DNA from: Polynucleobacter yangtzensis
GTDB taxonomy: Bacteria; Pseudomonadota; Gammaproteobacteria; Burkholderiales; Burkholderiaceae
Assembly (NCBI RefSeq): GCF_001595965.1
Contig: NZ_LOJI01000001.1
Span: 1-64,000 of the forward strand
Direction of reading: 5' to 3'
Length of the DNA: 64,000 nt
Within the stretch, counting starts at the first letter, position 1, and each line of letters begins with the position of its first letter. Below the pieces are notes generated by a model. That model did not search any database. It was given only the letters and a program-made list of their open reading frames with translations, and was not told the origin of the DNA. A program made the position numbers and the translations under genes. Positions 25,511 through 35,747 of the stretch are shown here, one piece after another.

Positions 25511-26722
25511 TTAGTCTTTCGCTCTTTCAGCAAGTACTGCAAAGGCTGGCAAGGTTTTGCCTTCAAGGAACTCCAAGAAGGCACCACCGCCAGTAGAGAT
25601 GTAATCCACTTGATTCTCAATACCGTACTTCGCGATAGCTGCCAAAGTATCGCCACCGCCAGCAATAGAGAAAGCTGGTGAATGTGCGATAGCTGCTGCC
25701 AACATTTTGGTGCCACCACCAAACTGATCAATTTCAAAAACGCCTAATGGGCCATTCCAAACAATCGTGCCAGCATGAGCAAGCATGATTGATAAACGCG
25801 CTGCAGTCTTTGGGCCAATGTCCAAAATCATGTCATCTTCTGCAACTTGATCTGCAGGCACGCGGTTTGCACGGGCCAATGGAGAAAGTTCATTTGCGAC
25901 AACAACGTCTTCCGGAATGGGAACGTGAGCGCCACGCTTTTCCATGATCTCCATGATTTCTCTGGCCTCATCAACCAAATCAGGTTCAGCAAGAGATTTA
26001 CCAATAGGTAAGCCTTTGGCCAACATGAAGGTATTAGCGATACCACCACCAACAATTAACTCATCAACTTTTTCTGATAAAGCCTTAAGGATAGTGAGCT
26101 TAGAAGAAACCTTGGAGCCCGCTACGATTGCCACTAAAGGACGTTTCGGACTTGCTAATGCACGACTTAAGGCATCTAACTCAGCAGCCATCAAAGGGCC
26201 AGCGCAAGCTATAGGAGCAAACTTCGCCACACCATGAGTAGTTGCTTCAGCGCGATGAGCAGTTCCAAATGCATCATTTACGTAAACATCACACAATGCC
26301 GCAATCTTTTTTGCCAATTCGTCGTTGTTCTTTTTTTCACCAACATTCAGACGACAGTTCTCTAGTAATACCAGCTCACCTGGATTTACCTCAAAGCCGC
26401 CATTCACCCAATCGCTGATCAAAGGAACTTTGCGATTCAGCAGACTCGCAATTCGGTCAGCAACAGGAGCCAAACTATCTTCCGGTTTAAATTCACCTTC
26501 GGTTGGGCGACCTAAATGAGAAGTCACCATGACTGCTGCCCCAGCATCCAAACACATCTGTACAGCAGGCATTGATGCCCGAATTCGAGTGTCTTCAGTA
26601 ATATTTCCAGCCTCATCCTGGGGGACATTCAGATCGGCACGGATAAGAACCCGCTTACCCTTTAATTGACCTGATTGGGCTAATTCGCTTAAACGCTTAA
26701 CTTTAAATAAGGATTCCGGCAT
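25511..26722 (-). CDS. pgk: phosphoglycerate kinase
   Basis: The 403-residue enzyme transfers phosphate from 1,3-bisphosphoglycerate to ADP. Motifs are [39 protein letters not shown] and [10 protein letters not shown], with the C-terminal GGGDTLAAI and [13 protein letters not shown]. It is the first gene of the glycolysis-purine run on the minus strand. About 200 bases separate it from the divergent ilvE and must hold both promoters. Confidence 0.96.
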   Translation of the reverse strand: MPESLFKVKRLSELAQSGQLKGKRVLIRADLNVPQDEAGNITEDTRIRASMPAVQMCLDAGAAVMVTSHLGRPTEGEFKPEDSLAPVADRIASLLNRKVPLISDWVNGGFEVNPGELVLLENCRLNVGEKKNNDELAKKIAALCDVYVNDAFGTAHRAEATTHGVAKFAPIACAGPLMAAELDALSRALASPKRPLVAIVAGSKVSSKLTILKALSEKVDELIVGGGIANTFMLAKGLPIGKSLAEPDLVDEAREIMEIMEKRGAHVPIPEDVVVANELSPLARANRVPADQVAEDDMILDIGPKTAARLSIMLAHAGTIVWNGPLGVFEIDQFGGGTKMLAAAIAHSPAFSIAGGGDTLAAIAKYGIENQVDYISTGGGAFLEFLEGKTLPAFAVLAERAKD

Positions 26723-26930
26723 GAGTTTGGGTAAATTTGTGGTTTATGGGGAATGCTCCATTCTAAAGGCTCCGACCCATTTACCCTAAGGATCCAAGCC
26801 GACAGACTGCCCTGCCTGCTCTACAATAAGGACTTAAATGCATTCTGGGCTGAAAGACCAATATCTACCGGCCTGATGCCTTACTAAAACCGCTTTTATA
26901 GATACTTAATAGACACAAAAGGTAAAGAAA

Positions 26931-27854
26931 ATGTCGATGTCCGACCGCGATGGCTTTATTTGGACTGATGGGAAGCTAATTCCTTGGCGCGAGGCCAATG
27001 TTCACGTGTTAACACACAGCCTACACTACGGAATGGGCGTATTTGAGGGCATTAGAGCCTACAAAACCCCCCAGGGAACAGCCATTTTCCGCCTTCCAGA
27101 GCACGTAAAACGCCTGTTTAACGGAACTAAGATCTTCCAAATGAACATGCCTTATAGCCCCGAAGAGGTCACCAAGGGCATTATCGATACGGTAAATAGC
27201 AACAAGCTAGAAGCCTGCTATATCCGCCCGATCATCTTTATTGGCTCCCAAAAGCTGGGAATCTCCCCAAAAGGGAACAGCATTCATACCTCAATCGCCG
27301 CCTGGGAATGGGGCGCCTATTTGGGTGAAGATGGCCTAAACAAGGGTATTCGCGTCAAAACTTCCTCTTTTACCCGCCACTTTGTTAATTCCTCCCTAGT
27401 GCGCGCCAAGGCCTCTGGCTACTACATCAACTCCATTTTAGCTAACCAAGAAGTGACTGCCAATGGATATGACGAAGCTTTATTGCTCGATACCGAAGGT
27501 TATGTTTCTGAAGGCTCTGGCGAAAACCTCTTTATGGTTCGCAATGGCATCGTATACACACCAGACTTAGCCTCTTGTTTGGATGGCATCACACGTGATT
27601 CCATTATTCAGATCGCTAAAGACCTCGGCTACGAAGTTCGTGAAAAACGCATCACTCGCGACGAAGTTTATTCTGCTGACGAAGCATTCTTCACCGGCAC
27701 TGCTGCTGAAGTAACTCCAATTCGTGAACTAGACGATCGCACTATTGGTGATGGCAAACGTGGTCCGATCACTGAAAAAATTCAGAAGACGTATTTCGAT
27801 GCGGTTTACGGCAGAGACGATAAATACAAATCTTGGCTCACCTACGTAAAGTAA
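26931..27854 (+). CDS. ilvE: branched-chain amino acid aminotransferase
   Basis: The 307-residue PLP enzyme catalyses the last step of valine, leucine and isoleucine synthesis. It shows THSLHYGMGVFEGIRAY, the PLP lysine in RAKASGYYINS, and SEGSGENLFMV near the cofactor phosphate site. An AAGGTAAAG ribosome binding site precedes two possible ATGs six bases apart. Confidence 0.95.
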   Translation: MSMSDRDGFIWTDGKLIPWREANVHVLTHSLHYGMGVFEGIRAYKTPQGTAIFRLPEHVKRLFNGTKIFQMNMPYSPEEVTKGIIDTVNSNKLEACYIRPIIFIGSQKLGISPKGNSIHTSIAAWEWGAYLGEDGLNKGIRVKTSSFTRHFVNSSLVRAKASGYYINSILANQEVTANGYDEALLLDTEGYVSEGSGENLFMVRNGIVYTPDLASCLDGITRDSIIQIAKDLGYEVREKRITRDEVYSADEAFFTGTAAEVTPIRELDDRTIGDGKRGPITEKIQKTYFDAVYGRDDKYKSWLTYVK

Positions 27855-27876
27855 CTTCAGTAATTAGGAACAGCAT

Positions 27877-28065
27877 ATGACTCAAGCTCAAGTTGTGATG
27901 GTGAATGGCAAAGACTTGCCGTTACATTGCCCTACCAATAAAACACCTGCATGGAACTCACATCCACGCGTTTTCTTAGACATTACTAAAACCGGTGAAG
28001 CGAAGTGTCCTTATTGCGGCGCAGAGTACAAGCTCATTCCCGGCACTGAGCCACACGGTCACTAA
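27877..28065 (+). CDS. zf-CHCC zinc-finger protein
   Basis: The 62-residue protein has the Cys18-His29-Cys44-Cys47 set of the zf-CHCC family (LHCPTNKT, NSHPRVFLDI, AKCPYCGAEYKL). This fold also occurs as a subunit of respiratory complex I in other organisms. Its role as a stand-alone bacterial protein is not settled. It follows ilvE by 22 bases and is probably cotranscribed. Confidence 0.88.
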   Translation: MTQAQVVMVNGKDLPLHCPTNKTPAWNSHPRVFLDITKTGEAKCPYCGAEYKLIPGTEPHGH

Positions 28066-28072
28066 GCCTTAT

Positions 28073-28095
28073 CAGCGCCTCTCATTGAGGCGCTG
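28073..28095. terminator. 9-bp hairpin after the zinc-finger gene
   Basis: CAGCGCCTC and GAGGCGCTG form a perfect stem around TCATT. There is no T run, so it may be only an attenuating or RNA-stabilising structure between the zinc-finger gene and waaF. Confidence 0.5.
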
Positions 28096-28110
28096 AGTCG
28101 GGATACATTC

Positions 28111-29151
28111 ATGCACAGTATTCTGATCATCGCCCCAAATTGGATTGGGGATGCAGTAATGACACAGCCCTTGCTGGCGTCTCTCAAAGCACAATATCCA
28201 GAATCAAAAATTGATGTACTTGCCAGCACTTGGGTTGCTCCAATCTATCGCGCCTGCTCAGAAGTACATGAAGTCATCGAAGCAAAGTTTGAGCACAAAC
28301 AATTGCAATGGGGCTTGCGTAAAGAATTAGCCGGTAAGCTCGCACTAAAAAAATATCAGGCGTGTTTTGTATTGCCTAATAGCCTGAAGTCAGCGCTGAT
28401 TCCATGGCTTGCTAGCATTCCTTTTCGAATTGGCTATCGCGGTGAGTTGCGTTTTGGCTTAATTAACGTAGCACTAGATAATCCAAGTAAAGTAAATCGG
28501 CCGCCGATGGTTGAGCACTATCTTGCATTGGGTCAGCTTTTAAATGGTGAGCATGCTTCACCAACCAACGTAAATATCACGCCAAAGTTAAATGTATCTA
28601 ATCCAGCTCATCACTCGGTACAGGCTAAATTAAAAACTGCCCACATTGATGGGTCACATATTTACGTGATGTGCCCTGGCGCTGAGTACGGCCCAACTAA
28701 ACGTTGGCCAACTGGTCATTTTGCGGAGTTGGCGCAAAGCATTGCTACCAATAACCCAAATAATCAAATCATCCTTTTGGGCAGCAAAGGCGATCACTCT
28801 CTCGCCCTAGAAATCCAATCCAAAACCAAAGGGGATGGTCATATTCATAACTGGTGTGGCGATACCTCTCTTGATGAAGCCATTGCCCTAATTAGCATGA
28901 GTAAAGCAGTCATCAGCAATGATTCCGGCTTAATGCATATTGCGGCAGCCCTCAAAACACCACAAGTTGCCATTTTTGGGTCAAGCGATCCCGCTCATAC
29001 GCCACCACTGTCCGATAAAGCCAAAGTCATTTGGCTAAACCTTCCTTGCAGCCCATGCCATAAGAGAGAGTGTCCCCTAGGACACCTCAAGTGCTTAAAT
29101 GACATATTGCCAGCACAGGTATTGGCTACACTAAATACCTTGCCGTCTTAA
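28111..29151 (+). CDS. waaF: lipopolysaccharide heptosyltransferase II
   Basis: The 346-residue GT9 glycosyltransferase adds the second heptose of the LPS inner core. APNWIGDAVMTQPLLASLK at the start, PGAEYGPTKRWP and the C-terminal SNDSGLMHIAAAL with SSDPAHTPPLS are diagnostic. A cysteine-rich tail (CSPCHKRECPLGHLKC) is common in the family. Confidence 0.93.
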   Translation: MHSILIIAPNWIGDAVMTQPLLASLKAQYPESKIDVLASTWVAPIYRACSEVHEVIEAKFEHKQLQWGLRKELAGKLALKKYQACFVLPNSLKSALIPWLASIPFRIGYRGELRFGLINVALDNPSKVNRPPMVEHYLALGQLLNGEHASPTNVNITPKLNVSNPAHHSVQAKLKTAHIDGSHIYVMCPGAEYGPTKRWPTGHFAELAQSIATNNPNNQIILLGSKGDHSLALEIQSKTKGDGHIHNWCGDTSLDEAIALISMSKAVISNDSGLMHIAAALKTPQVAIFGSSDPAHTPPLSDKAKVIWLNLPCSPCHKRECPLGHLKCLNDILPAQVLATLNTLPS

Positions 29152-29168
29152 CTCAGGAAAAGTAAGCT

Positions 29169-29603
29169 ATGCCTAAACTTGCCAGACTCTTTCAAAATGC
29201 AGATGATGTTGTCGAGGCATGGCGTGATGCACTGAGCCATCGTGACGTACAAAGTGCTTTAGATATTTGGCTGGATGATGATTCCATTACCTGCGTTCTC
29301 CCTGAAGGACATCGCCTAACTGGACATGCAGAAATTCGCGAGGGCTTGGAACGACTACTTGCAAAGCAACCACTATTTCTAGAACCTATCGCATGCATTA
29401 GTCACTCAGTACTTGGCGCCGCTGTATATGACACGACTGAAGCTGTTCATTTACGAGCAGATCAAGTTGAAGCAGAATTTTTCCTCAACATCACACTGGT
29501 GCTTCTACAAGATAGTCAGGGATGGCGTATTGCGCACTTACACGCAAGTCACTCCACTGAAGACACCTTCGACGCACCCTCTACACCACACGGCTTGCAC
29601 TAG
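29169..29603 (+). CDS. NTF2-like (SnoaL/DUF4440-type) protein
   Basis: The 144-residue protein matches the cone-shaped NTF2-like fold: an N-terminal helix (ADDVVEAWRDALSHRDVQSA), a LDIWLDDDSITCVLPEG strand pair, and a closing GWRIAHLHAS. Members range from enzymes to binding proteins, so the ligand is unknown. It lies between waaF and another small cytosolic gene on the same strand, five bases upstream of the latter. Confidence 0.75.
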   Translation: MPKLARLFQNADDVVEAWRDALSHRDVQSALDIWLDDDSITCVLPEGHRLTGHAEIREGLERLLAKQPLFLEPIACISHSVLGAAVYDTTEAVHLRADQVEAEFFLNITLVLLQDSQGWRIAHLHASHSTEDTFDAPSTPHGLH

Positions 29604-29608
29604 ACACT

Positions 29609-30235
29609 ATGGATGATCAAGTACTTCGGTCACTGATGAAGTGGCCAAATGTGCCTGATTGCTATGGCTGGCTTGCACTAGATCGTCGTGGCCTATGGCG
29701 GATGCGCGATGAATTTTCGCAACAAAATCGTCTTCCAGGGCAAGTTATTCAACACGTTGCTCTCAATGACTTTATTGCTCGCAACTACGCATGTGATGAA
29801 CTCGGAAGGTATTTTTTTCAAAACGGTCCACAGCGTGTCTTTATTTCGCTAGATGCCACCCCCTGGATTGCACGCATCATCCCCAACGATCAAGGCGAAC
29901 AATTTCTTACTCAATGTCATAACGTCATTGATCCAGATTCAGCCCTAAGCGATGAAAACGGTAATATTTATATTGTTGGAAAAGTAGATCAAACAATCTG
30001 CGACAGCAGCAAGATTAGTAATGAAAGCCGGCAATTTCTTAAAAGAGAAACTCAAACAATTGCCCTTTTGCATGATCACGATCTAGATCGTTTTTCTGAG
30101 CTAGCCAAACTCCGCGAAGAAGCCTGTAGCTTTGGGGGATCCTGGTCTTGGCAAGGAAAGCAGCTTCCACTAGACCCCATACATTCCCAAGAGTTAGCTA
30201 CGCGCTTTCGTTACCAAGCTACGCCGCAACCTTAA
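29609..30235 (+). CDS. conserved hypothetical protein (DUF2946-annotated type)
   Basis: The 208-residue protein begins DDQVLRSLMKWPNVPDCYGW and has RNYACDELGRYFFQNGPQRV, a pattern I recall from conserved Burkholderiales proteins usually labelled DUF2946. The family name is from memory and not certain. No membrane segment or enzyme motif is visible. It overlaps the convergent protease gene by four bases. Confidence 0.65.
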   Translation: MDDQVLRSLMKWPNVPDCYGWLALDRRGLWRMRDEFSQQNRLPGQVIQHVALNDFIARNYACDELGRYFFQNGPQRVFISLDATPWIARIIPNDQGEQFLTQCHNVIDPDSALSDENGNIYIVGKVDQTICDSSKISNESRQFLKRETQTIALLHDHDLDRFSELAKLREEACSFGGSWSWQGKQLPLDPIHSQELATRFRYQATPQP

Positions 30236-31932
30236 CCGGGAGCTTGCTTACCCTGCTCTTTGAGCTCATCTTGATATTGCCTCTGCATTTCACGCAAACG
30301 AGCATCAATACTGGAGCCCTGGTAAAAATCGGCCCCACCAGCTGAGCGAGCAATGCGAAGTTGTTCAATTGCTGAAGGCCAAGCCCCCTCAAGGGCATAT
30401 TTTTCACCAAGCGCGTAATGACGCATGGGGACATTACCAGCCTGATCATAAGACTTGGACAATAAATTCCACCACACAATTTCATTGGGCTGAGATCTTG
30501 TTCGCGCCTTTAGCCAAGTGATCGCATCATTGGTACGGCCGAGTTTTAGTTCAGCATTAATCATTGCCGCACCGGCTGCATAAGATTGTGGATATGCACG
30601 CAAAGTAGCTTGAGCAATTTGCAGGGCCTCTTCACTCTTGCCTTTGGCCAAAGCTAATTCAGAAGCGGTGATATCCAAAGACAGGCTCTGCCTTTGGATC
30701 GGCGAGCCTGGCGCACTGGCCTTCTGGGCTAAATTGCGCGCTTGCTGCAAATTGGTTTCGGCTTGATCAATTTTTCCTTGACGCTGAGCAATGAGAGCTA
30801 AGCCATAGAAACCTTCTAACTGTTTTCCAATTTGAGGTTGCTTACTCAAGCTATCAAAAGTATTTTTTAAGTCGTATAGCCCACTCGAACTACCAGCTTG
30901 TTCCATACGTGCTCGCGCCTTGATGAAATAAAACTCAACGGAACTAGGCACGTTGCGCGTTGCCACAGTCCGCGCCCGATCTTGCATATCGGCAATACGA
31001 TCTGTTGTTAAGGGGTGGGTGCGTACGTAGGCAGGCACACCTTTATCCATAATACCGGTGGCCTTTTGTAAGCGCTGGAAAAAGCCTGGTGCACCATTTA
31101 CATCGTAACCACTGGCCTCCAAAATCTGAAAGCCAATACGATCAGCCTCACGCTCTGCATCTCTCGAATAAGAGAGTTGATTGTTAATAGCAGCCGCTTG
31201 ACCGCCCTGCATAAGGCCCGCTGCAGCTTGCGGATTACGAGACATTGCTAAGGCGCCAAGGACCATGCCGGCAATCGCAATCATCGTATTAGTGGTTTGC
31301 TTATCCAGTTGACGAGCTAGGTGCCGCTGCAATACGTGGCCCGTTTCGTGCCCCATAACTGAAGCTACCTCAGAATCGGATTCTGCGCTCACAATCAATC
31401 CCGTATGAAAACCAATAAATCCTCCGGGCAATGCAAACGCATTAATACTGCTGTCTTTTACAGCAAACACTTCGAAGTTATACGCTCCGCTACCCTGCTC
31501 GTTTGCGCCACCAAGCTGCAATTTTTTTGCAGCCTGTAGCAAGCGGCGTTCCATCTGATTCAGAAAATCATAAAGAGGCAAGTCATTTGAGTAATCAGGG
31601 TCAGGACGAATCTGGCGCATAATCATTTCGCCATATTTACGCTCATCCACTCGACTTAATGCGTCGCCTCCTGGATCACCCATGTCCGGCAAAACAATGG
31701 TTGGTTGACTGCGCAAAGCGCTTCGTGTTGGAGCATTAGCCGGACGCGCATCGGGTGACTGCATGGCCCTGCCAATATTCTGAATAGCAGCAGAATTACC
31801 TTCTACGGAGACGTCCCCTGTAGGAGTTGCAGAATAAGCAGGAAAGCCGGAGAAAGTCAGCCCCAACATGAGCCAAATGGCCAAAGTACGGCGCAAAAAT
31901 ATGGTTTTTGGATCTGACTTTATGTCTTGCAT
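30232..31932 (-). CDS. bepA: M48 family periplasmic metalloprotease with TPR repeats (BepA-like)
   Basis: The 566-residue protein has a signal peptide ([13 protein letters not shown]), an M48 zinc site HETGH in [13 protein letters not shown] with a downstream Glu in [12 protein letters not shown], and a C-terminal half of helical repeats of TPR type. This is the layout of BepA/YfgC, which checks outer-membrane protein assembly in the periplasm. The symbol is by similarity of architecture. Confidence 0.85.
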   Translation of the reverse strand: MQDIKSDPKTIFLRRTLAIWLMLGLTFSGFPAYSATPTGDVSVEGNSAAIQNIGRAMQSPDARPANAPTRSALRSQPTIVLPDMGDPGGDALSRVDERKYGEMIMRQIRPDPDYSNDLPLYDFLNQMERRLLQAAKKLQLGGANEQGSGAYNFEVFAVKDSSINAFALPGGFIGFHTGLIVSAESDSEVASVMGHETGHVLQRHLARQLDKQTTNTMIAIAGMVLGALAMSRNPQAAAGLMQGGQAAAINNQLSYSRDAEREADRIGFQILEASGYDVNGAPGFFQRLQKATGIMDKGVPAYVRTHPLTTDRIADMQDRARTVATRNVPSSVEFYFIKARARMEQAGSSSGLYDLKNTFDSLSKQPQIGKQLEGFYGLALIAQRQGKIDQAETNLQQARNLAQKASAPGSPIQRQSLSLDITASELALAKGKSEEALQIAQATLRAYPQSYAAGAAMINAELKLGRTNDAITWLKARTRSQPNEIVWWNLLSKSYDQAGNVPMRHYALGEKYALEGAWPSAIEQLRIARSAGGADFYQGSSIDARLREMQRQYQDELKEQGKQAPG

Positions 31933-31955
31933 CCCTATATGGTAAAACTTATCCC

Positions 31956-32441
31956 ATGAACAAACTAACTCATTTTGATGCCAGCGGGCAAGCCCACATG
32001 GTAAACGTTGGCGATAAGCCTAACACCCATCGTATCGCCATCGCTACCGGCAAGATCACTATGCTTCCCGAAACCTTCAAAATGGTCGAAGCTGGCAACC
32101 ATAAAAAGGGCGATGTTCTAGGTATCGCCAGAATTGCAGGTATTCAGGCATCCAAGAGAACGTCAGACCTGATTCCTCTTTGCCACCCATTAGCCCTAAC
32201 CCACGTTAGCCTAGAGTTTCGAACCAATCCCCAAGACAGCAGCATTGCCTGCCAAGTAAGAGCCGAAACTACCGGGCCAACTGGCGTAGAGATGGAAGCC
32301 CTCACCGCAGTCCAAGTCGCCTTACTCACAATCTACGATATGTGCAAAGCAGTAGACCGAGGCATGGTGATGGGTGATGTGAAACTACTTGAGAAGAGTG
32401 GCGGCAAGAGTGGGGAGTGGAAATCTAACAACCCCGCCTAA
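31956..32441 (+). CDS. moaC: cyclic pyranopterin monophosphate synthase
   Basis: The 161-residue enzyme converts the 3',8-cyclo-GTP made by MoaA into cyclic pyranopterin monophosphate for molybdenum cofactor. Motifs are [24 protein letters not shown] and [21 protein letters not shown] chose ATG 31956 because the protein then starts [13 protein letters not shown] as in the family. It is of functional interest that the acquired sulfite dehydrogenase in this window needs the same cofactor. Confidence 0.94.
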   Translation: MNKLTHFDASGQAHMVNVGDKPNTHRIAIATGKITMLPETFKMVEAGNHKKGDVLGIARIAGIQASKRTSDLIPLCHPLALTHVSLEFRTNPQDSSIACQVRAETTGPTGVEMEALTAVQVALLTIYDMCKAVDRGMVMGDVKLLEKSGGKSGEWKSNNPA

Positions 32442-32444
32442 TAA

Positions 32445-33341
32445 TTACTTTGATTTTAAAAATTCAATGTAATTGGTAGCAACCTCTTTAGGGGTCTCAA
32501 GCATCAATAGGTGGCCGGCTTCATTAATAACTAAGTATCGATTTTTCGGATACTTTTGTCGCAACCTCTGAATGTCGACAACATCAAAAATCCTATCTTG
32601 TTTGCCCCACAGAATAAGAGTAGGGATAGGCGATGGTGGATTTTTTTCAATCTCGTATAAATACAGATTAACGATATCCCATACCTGCTGATAGTGGCGG
32701 TTAGACTTTTGATAATCAGCGATTAGACTCTGTTGAAGAGATTCTGGCACTACAGGCGGCTTATAAAATAAAAGTTGATTCTCTAGATTGAGTTGATCCA
32801 CAGAAATAGGGATGAAGGGATTAATACCCTGATAAAGGGCGCTCTTTACCTGTGTACTCCAGCCGCTAATGCCTAATGGCGAACCAATGAAGGCAAGCGA
32901 CCTTACCTGCATCGGATAGGCTCGCGCATACATACTTGCGATTGCGCCACCCATAGAACTTCCGGCAAGATCTAATTTCTGAATATTTAATGCATTTGTA
33001 AATTCATGAAGCAGCCTAACTTGATTTTCTAATTTGTAATCAACGATAGGAAAGGGAGCGCTTTTTCCATATCCAGGCAAGTCAGGCGCAACCACTAAAT
33101 AACCTGCAGCAGATAAATAGCAGGCAAGCTCTGACCATTGCTCCTTTTGTGCAAAAAGCCCATGCAATAAAAGAATGGGGGCACCCTTACCTACTTTAAG
33201 GTATTCAACAGCGCCACCGCCGATGGGAATAGTTTTCACTTCGATATTGCATGTGCCAGACACAGTCTGAGCGCCGACGCTGCCGATGAATAAAAATATG
33301 GCGACAAATAAGTAGAAAAATTTCAGAAATATGCGATTCAT
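32445..33341 (-). CDS. secreted alpha/beta hydrolase
   Basis: The 298-residue protein has a signal peptide (FLKFFYLFVAIFLFIGSVGA) and an alpha/beta-hydrolase core. Visible features are HGLFAQKEQW, PDLPGYGKSAPF, the nucleophile in AGSSMGGAI, the acid in GKQDRIFD and the histidine in EAGHLLML. Substrate is unknown; esterase or haloperoxidase-like relatives are common. Start at 33341 puts the signal peptide first; the frame stays open to 33356. Confidence 0.82.
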   Translation of the reverse strand: MNRIFLKFFYLFVAIFLFIGSVGAQTVSGTCNIEVKTIPIGGGAVEYLKVGKGAPILLLHGLFAQKEQWSELACYLSAAGYLVVAPDLPGYGKSAPFPIVDYKLENQVRLLHEFTNALNIQKLDLAGSSMGGAIASMYARAYPMQVRSLAFIGSPLGISGWSTQVKSALYQGINPFIPISVDQLNLENQLLFYKPPVVPESLQQSLIADYQKSNRHYQQVWDIVNLYLYEIEKNPPSPIPTLILWGKQDRIFDVVDIQRLRQKYPKNRYLVINEAGHLLMLETPKEVATNYIEFLKSK

Positions 33342-33384
33342 ATCTCTACTATACAAATAAGCCGCCCTAAGGCGGCTATTTAAC

Positions 33385-33915
33385 TTATTTATTTGTAATT
33401 CTGCATTCAGAGGGCAACAACTGAGAAATCAAGTTAGTTTCCGTTGACCTACAGGACCATCCACCAGCCCAAGTTGAGCCTTCTGGCTTTGAGAGATCCA
33501 ATGGCTTAGGAGAATTAGCATCAGGCTCATTTGTAGGGACTAAATGCAGGGTGTTTTTACCCTCTGGCGCAACACTCGCTTGGTAGTCGATTGCGATTGC
33601 TCCTGACGGAGTAATTTCAATCAGCTTAACACTGCGAGTTGGTGTAAATGTGAAGGATCCATGGGTTGCTTCATCCATTGGTACAGTGCCGCGACTTGCA
33701 AAGGCTTCCGTAACTGCCAGCTTGGCACTTGAGGATAAATTCATGCCTTCTACAACACGGCTTCGAGCAATGTAGTCTTGATATTGCGGTACTGCTACGG
33801 CAACCAAGATGCCAATAATGGCCACGACCACCATCACCTCAATCAAGGTAAATCCAGCATCTTCATGAATATCTGAAGTTTGCTTTTCTTGAATGCCTTT
33901 ATTTTGACTCTGCAT
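33385..33915 (-). CDS. type IV pilin-like prepilin
   Basis: The protein carries the prepilin signature DAG-FTLIEVM followed by the hydrophobic helix VVVAIIGILVAVAVPQYQDY; peptidase PilD would cut after the Gly. Two cysteines near the end (WSCRSTE and SECRITN) probably form the usual pilin disulfide loop. The leader before the cut is long for a type IVa pilin, over 20 residues from 33915. I chose 33915 because GGAG lies nine bases upstream; 33945 is the longer option. No other pilus gene is adjacent. Confidence 0.82.
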   Translation of the reverse strand: MQSQNKGIQEKQTSDIHEDAGFTLIEVMVVVAIIGILVAVAVPQYQDYIARSRVVEGMNLSSSAKLAVTEAFASRGTVPMDEATHGSFTFTPTRSVKLIEITPSGAIAIDYQASVAPEGKNTLHLVPTNEPDANSPKPLDLSKPEGSTWAGGWSCRSTETNLISQLLPSECRITNK

Positions 33916-33989
33916 ATTTTCTAGCTCCGAGGTGAAATGCCTCATGATCCAGTCTACGCCTCATGCTCACAAGGAAGTTACCAATAAAA

Positions 33990-34012
33990 AAGCCGGCTTT
34001 GAAGGCCGGCTT
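33990..34012 (-). terminator. terminator AAGCCGGC/GCCGGCTT
   Basis: A perfect 8-bp GC-rich stem with a 7-base loop, an A tract on the left and a T tract on the right. It ends the minus-strand terC gene, which stops at 34035. Confidence 0.88.
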
Positions 34013-34034
34013 TTCTGATTCAACTGTAAGAAAA

Positions 34035-34739
34035 TCAATGCGCTTTAGCAGCGTTCTTTTTCTTCAGATAAGTTCCCACCAAAATCACGATAGCAACACC
34101 AATTACCTCAAAAGCAAGCTTGGCGTCACCTAAAGCAGCCTGAATGCTGTCTTTGATAGCAGGATCATCGACCAACATTCCACCAGCCAACAGACCCAAA
34201 AGTCCGGCGCCCAAAGTGATGATGATTGGGAAACGCTCCATCACCTTCAGCAACATAGCGCTACCAAAAATGATCAATGGAATAGACATTCCCAAACCAA
34301 TGATCAACAAAAGGAGGCGAGTCTCTTCTGGACCTTTTTGTGCTGCAGCTGCAACTGCCAATACGTTATCCAAACTCATTACTAAATCGGCGATCAAAAT
34401 CGTACGAATAGCAGCCCAGATGCTGGTCTTGGCTTCCATATGCTCTTCACCACCGCTATCAGATAAAAGCTGGATACCGATGTAAAGCAATAACAAGCCA
34501 CCAACAATTTTTAAGTACGGCAAAGTAAGCAATGCTACTGCTGTAATGGTGAGCACGACACGCAAAATAATTGCGGCAGCACTACCCCAGAAAATTGCTT
34601 TCTTTTGTTGTGCTGGTGGCAAATTGCGCGATGCTAAAGCGATCACAACTGCGTTATCGCCAGATAACAAAATATTTGCAACGATGATTGATAAAAGCGC
34701 CGCCCAAAAGGTAGCGTCAGAAAATGCTGAAAAATCCAT
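34035..34739 (-). CDS. TerC family integral membrane protein
   Basis: The 234-residue protein has about seven membrane segments and the two TerC hallmarks with buried aspartates, SGDNAVVIALASRNLP and IADLVMSLDNVLAV. Relatives have been linked to tellurite resistance, metal (manganese) efflux and membrane-protein loading; the exact role here is unknown. It lies 100 bases after sucD and has its own terminator. Confidence 0.88.
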   Translation of the reverse strand: MDFSAFSDATFWAALLSIIVANILLSGDNAVVIALASRNLPPAQQKKAIFWGSAAAIILRVVLTITAVALLTLPYLKIVGGLLLLYIGIQLLSDSGGEEHMEAKTSIWAAIRTILIADLVMSLDNVLAVAAAAQKGPEETRLLLLIIGLGMSIPLIIFGSAMLLKVMERFPIIITLGAGLLGLLAGGMLVDDPAIKDSIQAALGDAKLAFEVIGVAIVILVGTYLKKKNAAKAH

Positions 34740-34838
34740 GGTGTCTCCTACGTTTCTCTTATGTTTTATTTTATTTTTAACTACTGGGTACTACAGAAAA
34801 GGATGCTGTTTTAGCAGCACCCTTTTTCCAAACGCTAA

Positions 34839-35732
34839 TTACAACATGGCCTTCAATAAAGCAGCCATTTCTGATGGGTTCTTTGTTACTTTGAAGCCAC
34901 ACTCTTCCATAACGGCAAGTTTGGCATCAGCAGTATCAGCACCACCAGAAATCAATGCGCCTGCATGACCCATTCGCTTGCCTGGAGGCGCTGTTACGCC
35001 GGCAATAAAGCCAACTACAGGCTTTTTCATATTGTCTTTGCACCAACGAGCAGCTTCAGCTTCGTCTGGACCGCCAATTTCGCCAATCATGATCACAGCA
35101 TCAGTTTCTGGATCTTCATTGAACATTCTCATAATGTCGATGTGCTTTAGGCCATTGATTGGGTCGCCACCAATACCTACTGCTGTGGACTGACCTAAAC
35201 CAATTGCTGTCAACTGACCAACCGCTTCATAAGTCAATGTACCGGAACGGCTAACAACACCAATGCGGCCTTTCTTATGAATATGTCCAGGCATGATGCC
35301 AATCTTAATTTCGTCTGGCGTGATGATGCCTGGGCAGTTAGGGCCAAGCAATAAAGTCTTCTTGCCGCCAGCAGCTTCTTTTGCATGCATCTTGTTGCGC
35401 ACTTCAAGCATGTCGCGCACAGGAATACCTTCGGTAATACAGATCACAAAGTCGAGGTCAGCTTCAACCGCTTCCCAAATTGCTGCAGCCGCGCCAGGAG
35501 GCGGAACATAGATAACAGAAGTAGTTGCACCAGTTTGCTGTGCAGCCTCTTTAACCGTTCCATAGATAGGAATGTTAAAAATGGACTCGCCAGCTTTTTT
35601 AGGATTTACACCGGCAACAAAACAGTTTTTGCCGTTTGCGTATTCCTGACATTTTTCAGTATGGAACTGACCTGTCTTACCAGTAATACCTTGTGTAATG
35701 ACTTTGGTGTTTTTATTGATCAAAATAGACAT
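34839..35732 (-). CDS. sucD: succinyl-CoA synthetase alpha subunit
   Basis: The 297-residue subunit binds CoA (QGITGKTGQFHTE near the start) and carries the phosphohistidine, about His256 in RMGHAGAL. VPPPGAAAAIWEA and GPNCPGIITP are typical. Together with SucC it links succinyl-CoA breakdown to ATP or GTP formation in the TCA cycle. It follows sucC by 15 bases. Confidence 0.96.
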   Translation of the reverse strand: MSILINKNTKVITQGITGKTGQFHTEKCQEYANGKNCFVAGVNPKKAGESIFNIPIYGTVKEAAQQTGATTSVIYVPPPGAAAAIWEAVEADLDFVICITEGIPVRDMLEVRNKMHAKEAAGGKKTLLLGPNCPGIITPDEIKIGIMPGHIHKKGRIGVVSRSGTLTYEAVGQLTAIGLGQSTAVGIGGDPINGLKHIDIMRMFNEDPETDAVIMIGEIGGPDEAEAARWCKDNMKKPVVGFIAGVTAPPGKRMGHAGALISGGADTADAKLAVMEECGFKVTKNPSEMAALLKAML

Positions 35733-35747
35733 ATTGAAATTCCTGGA

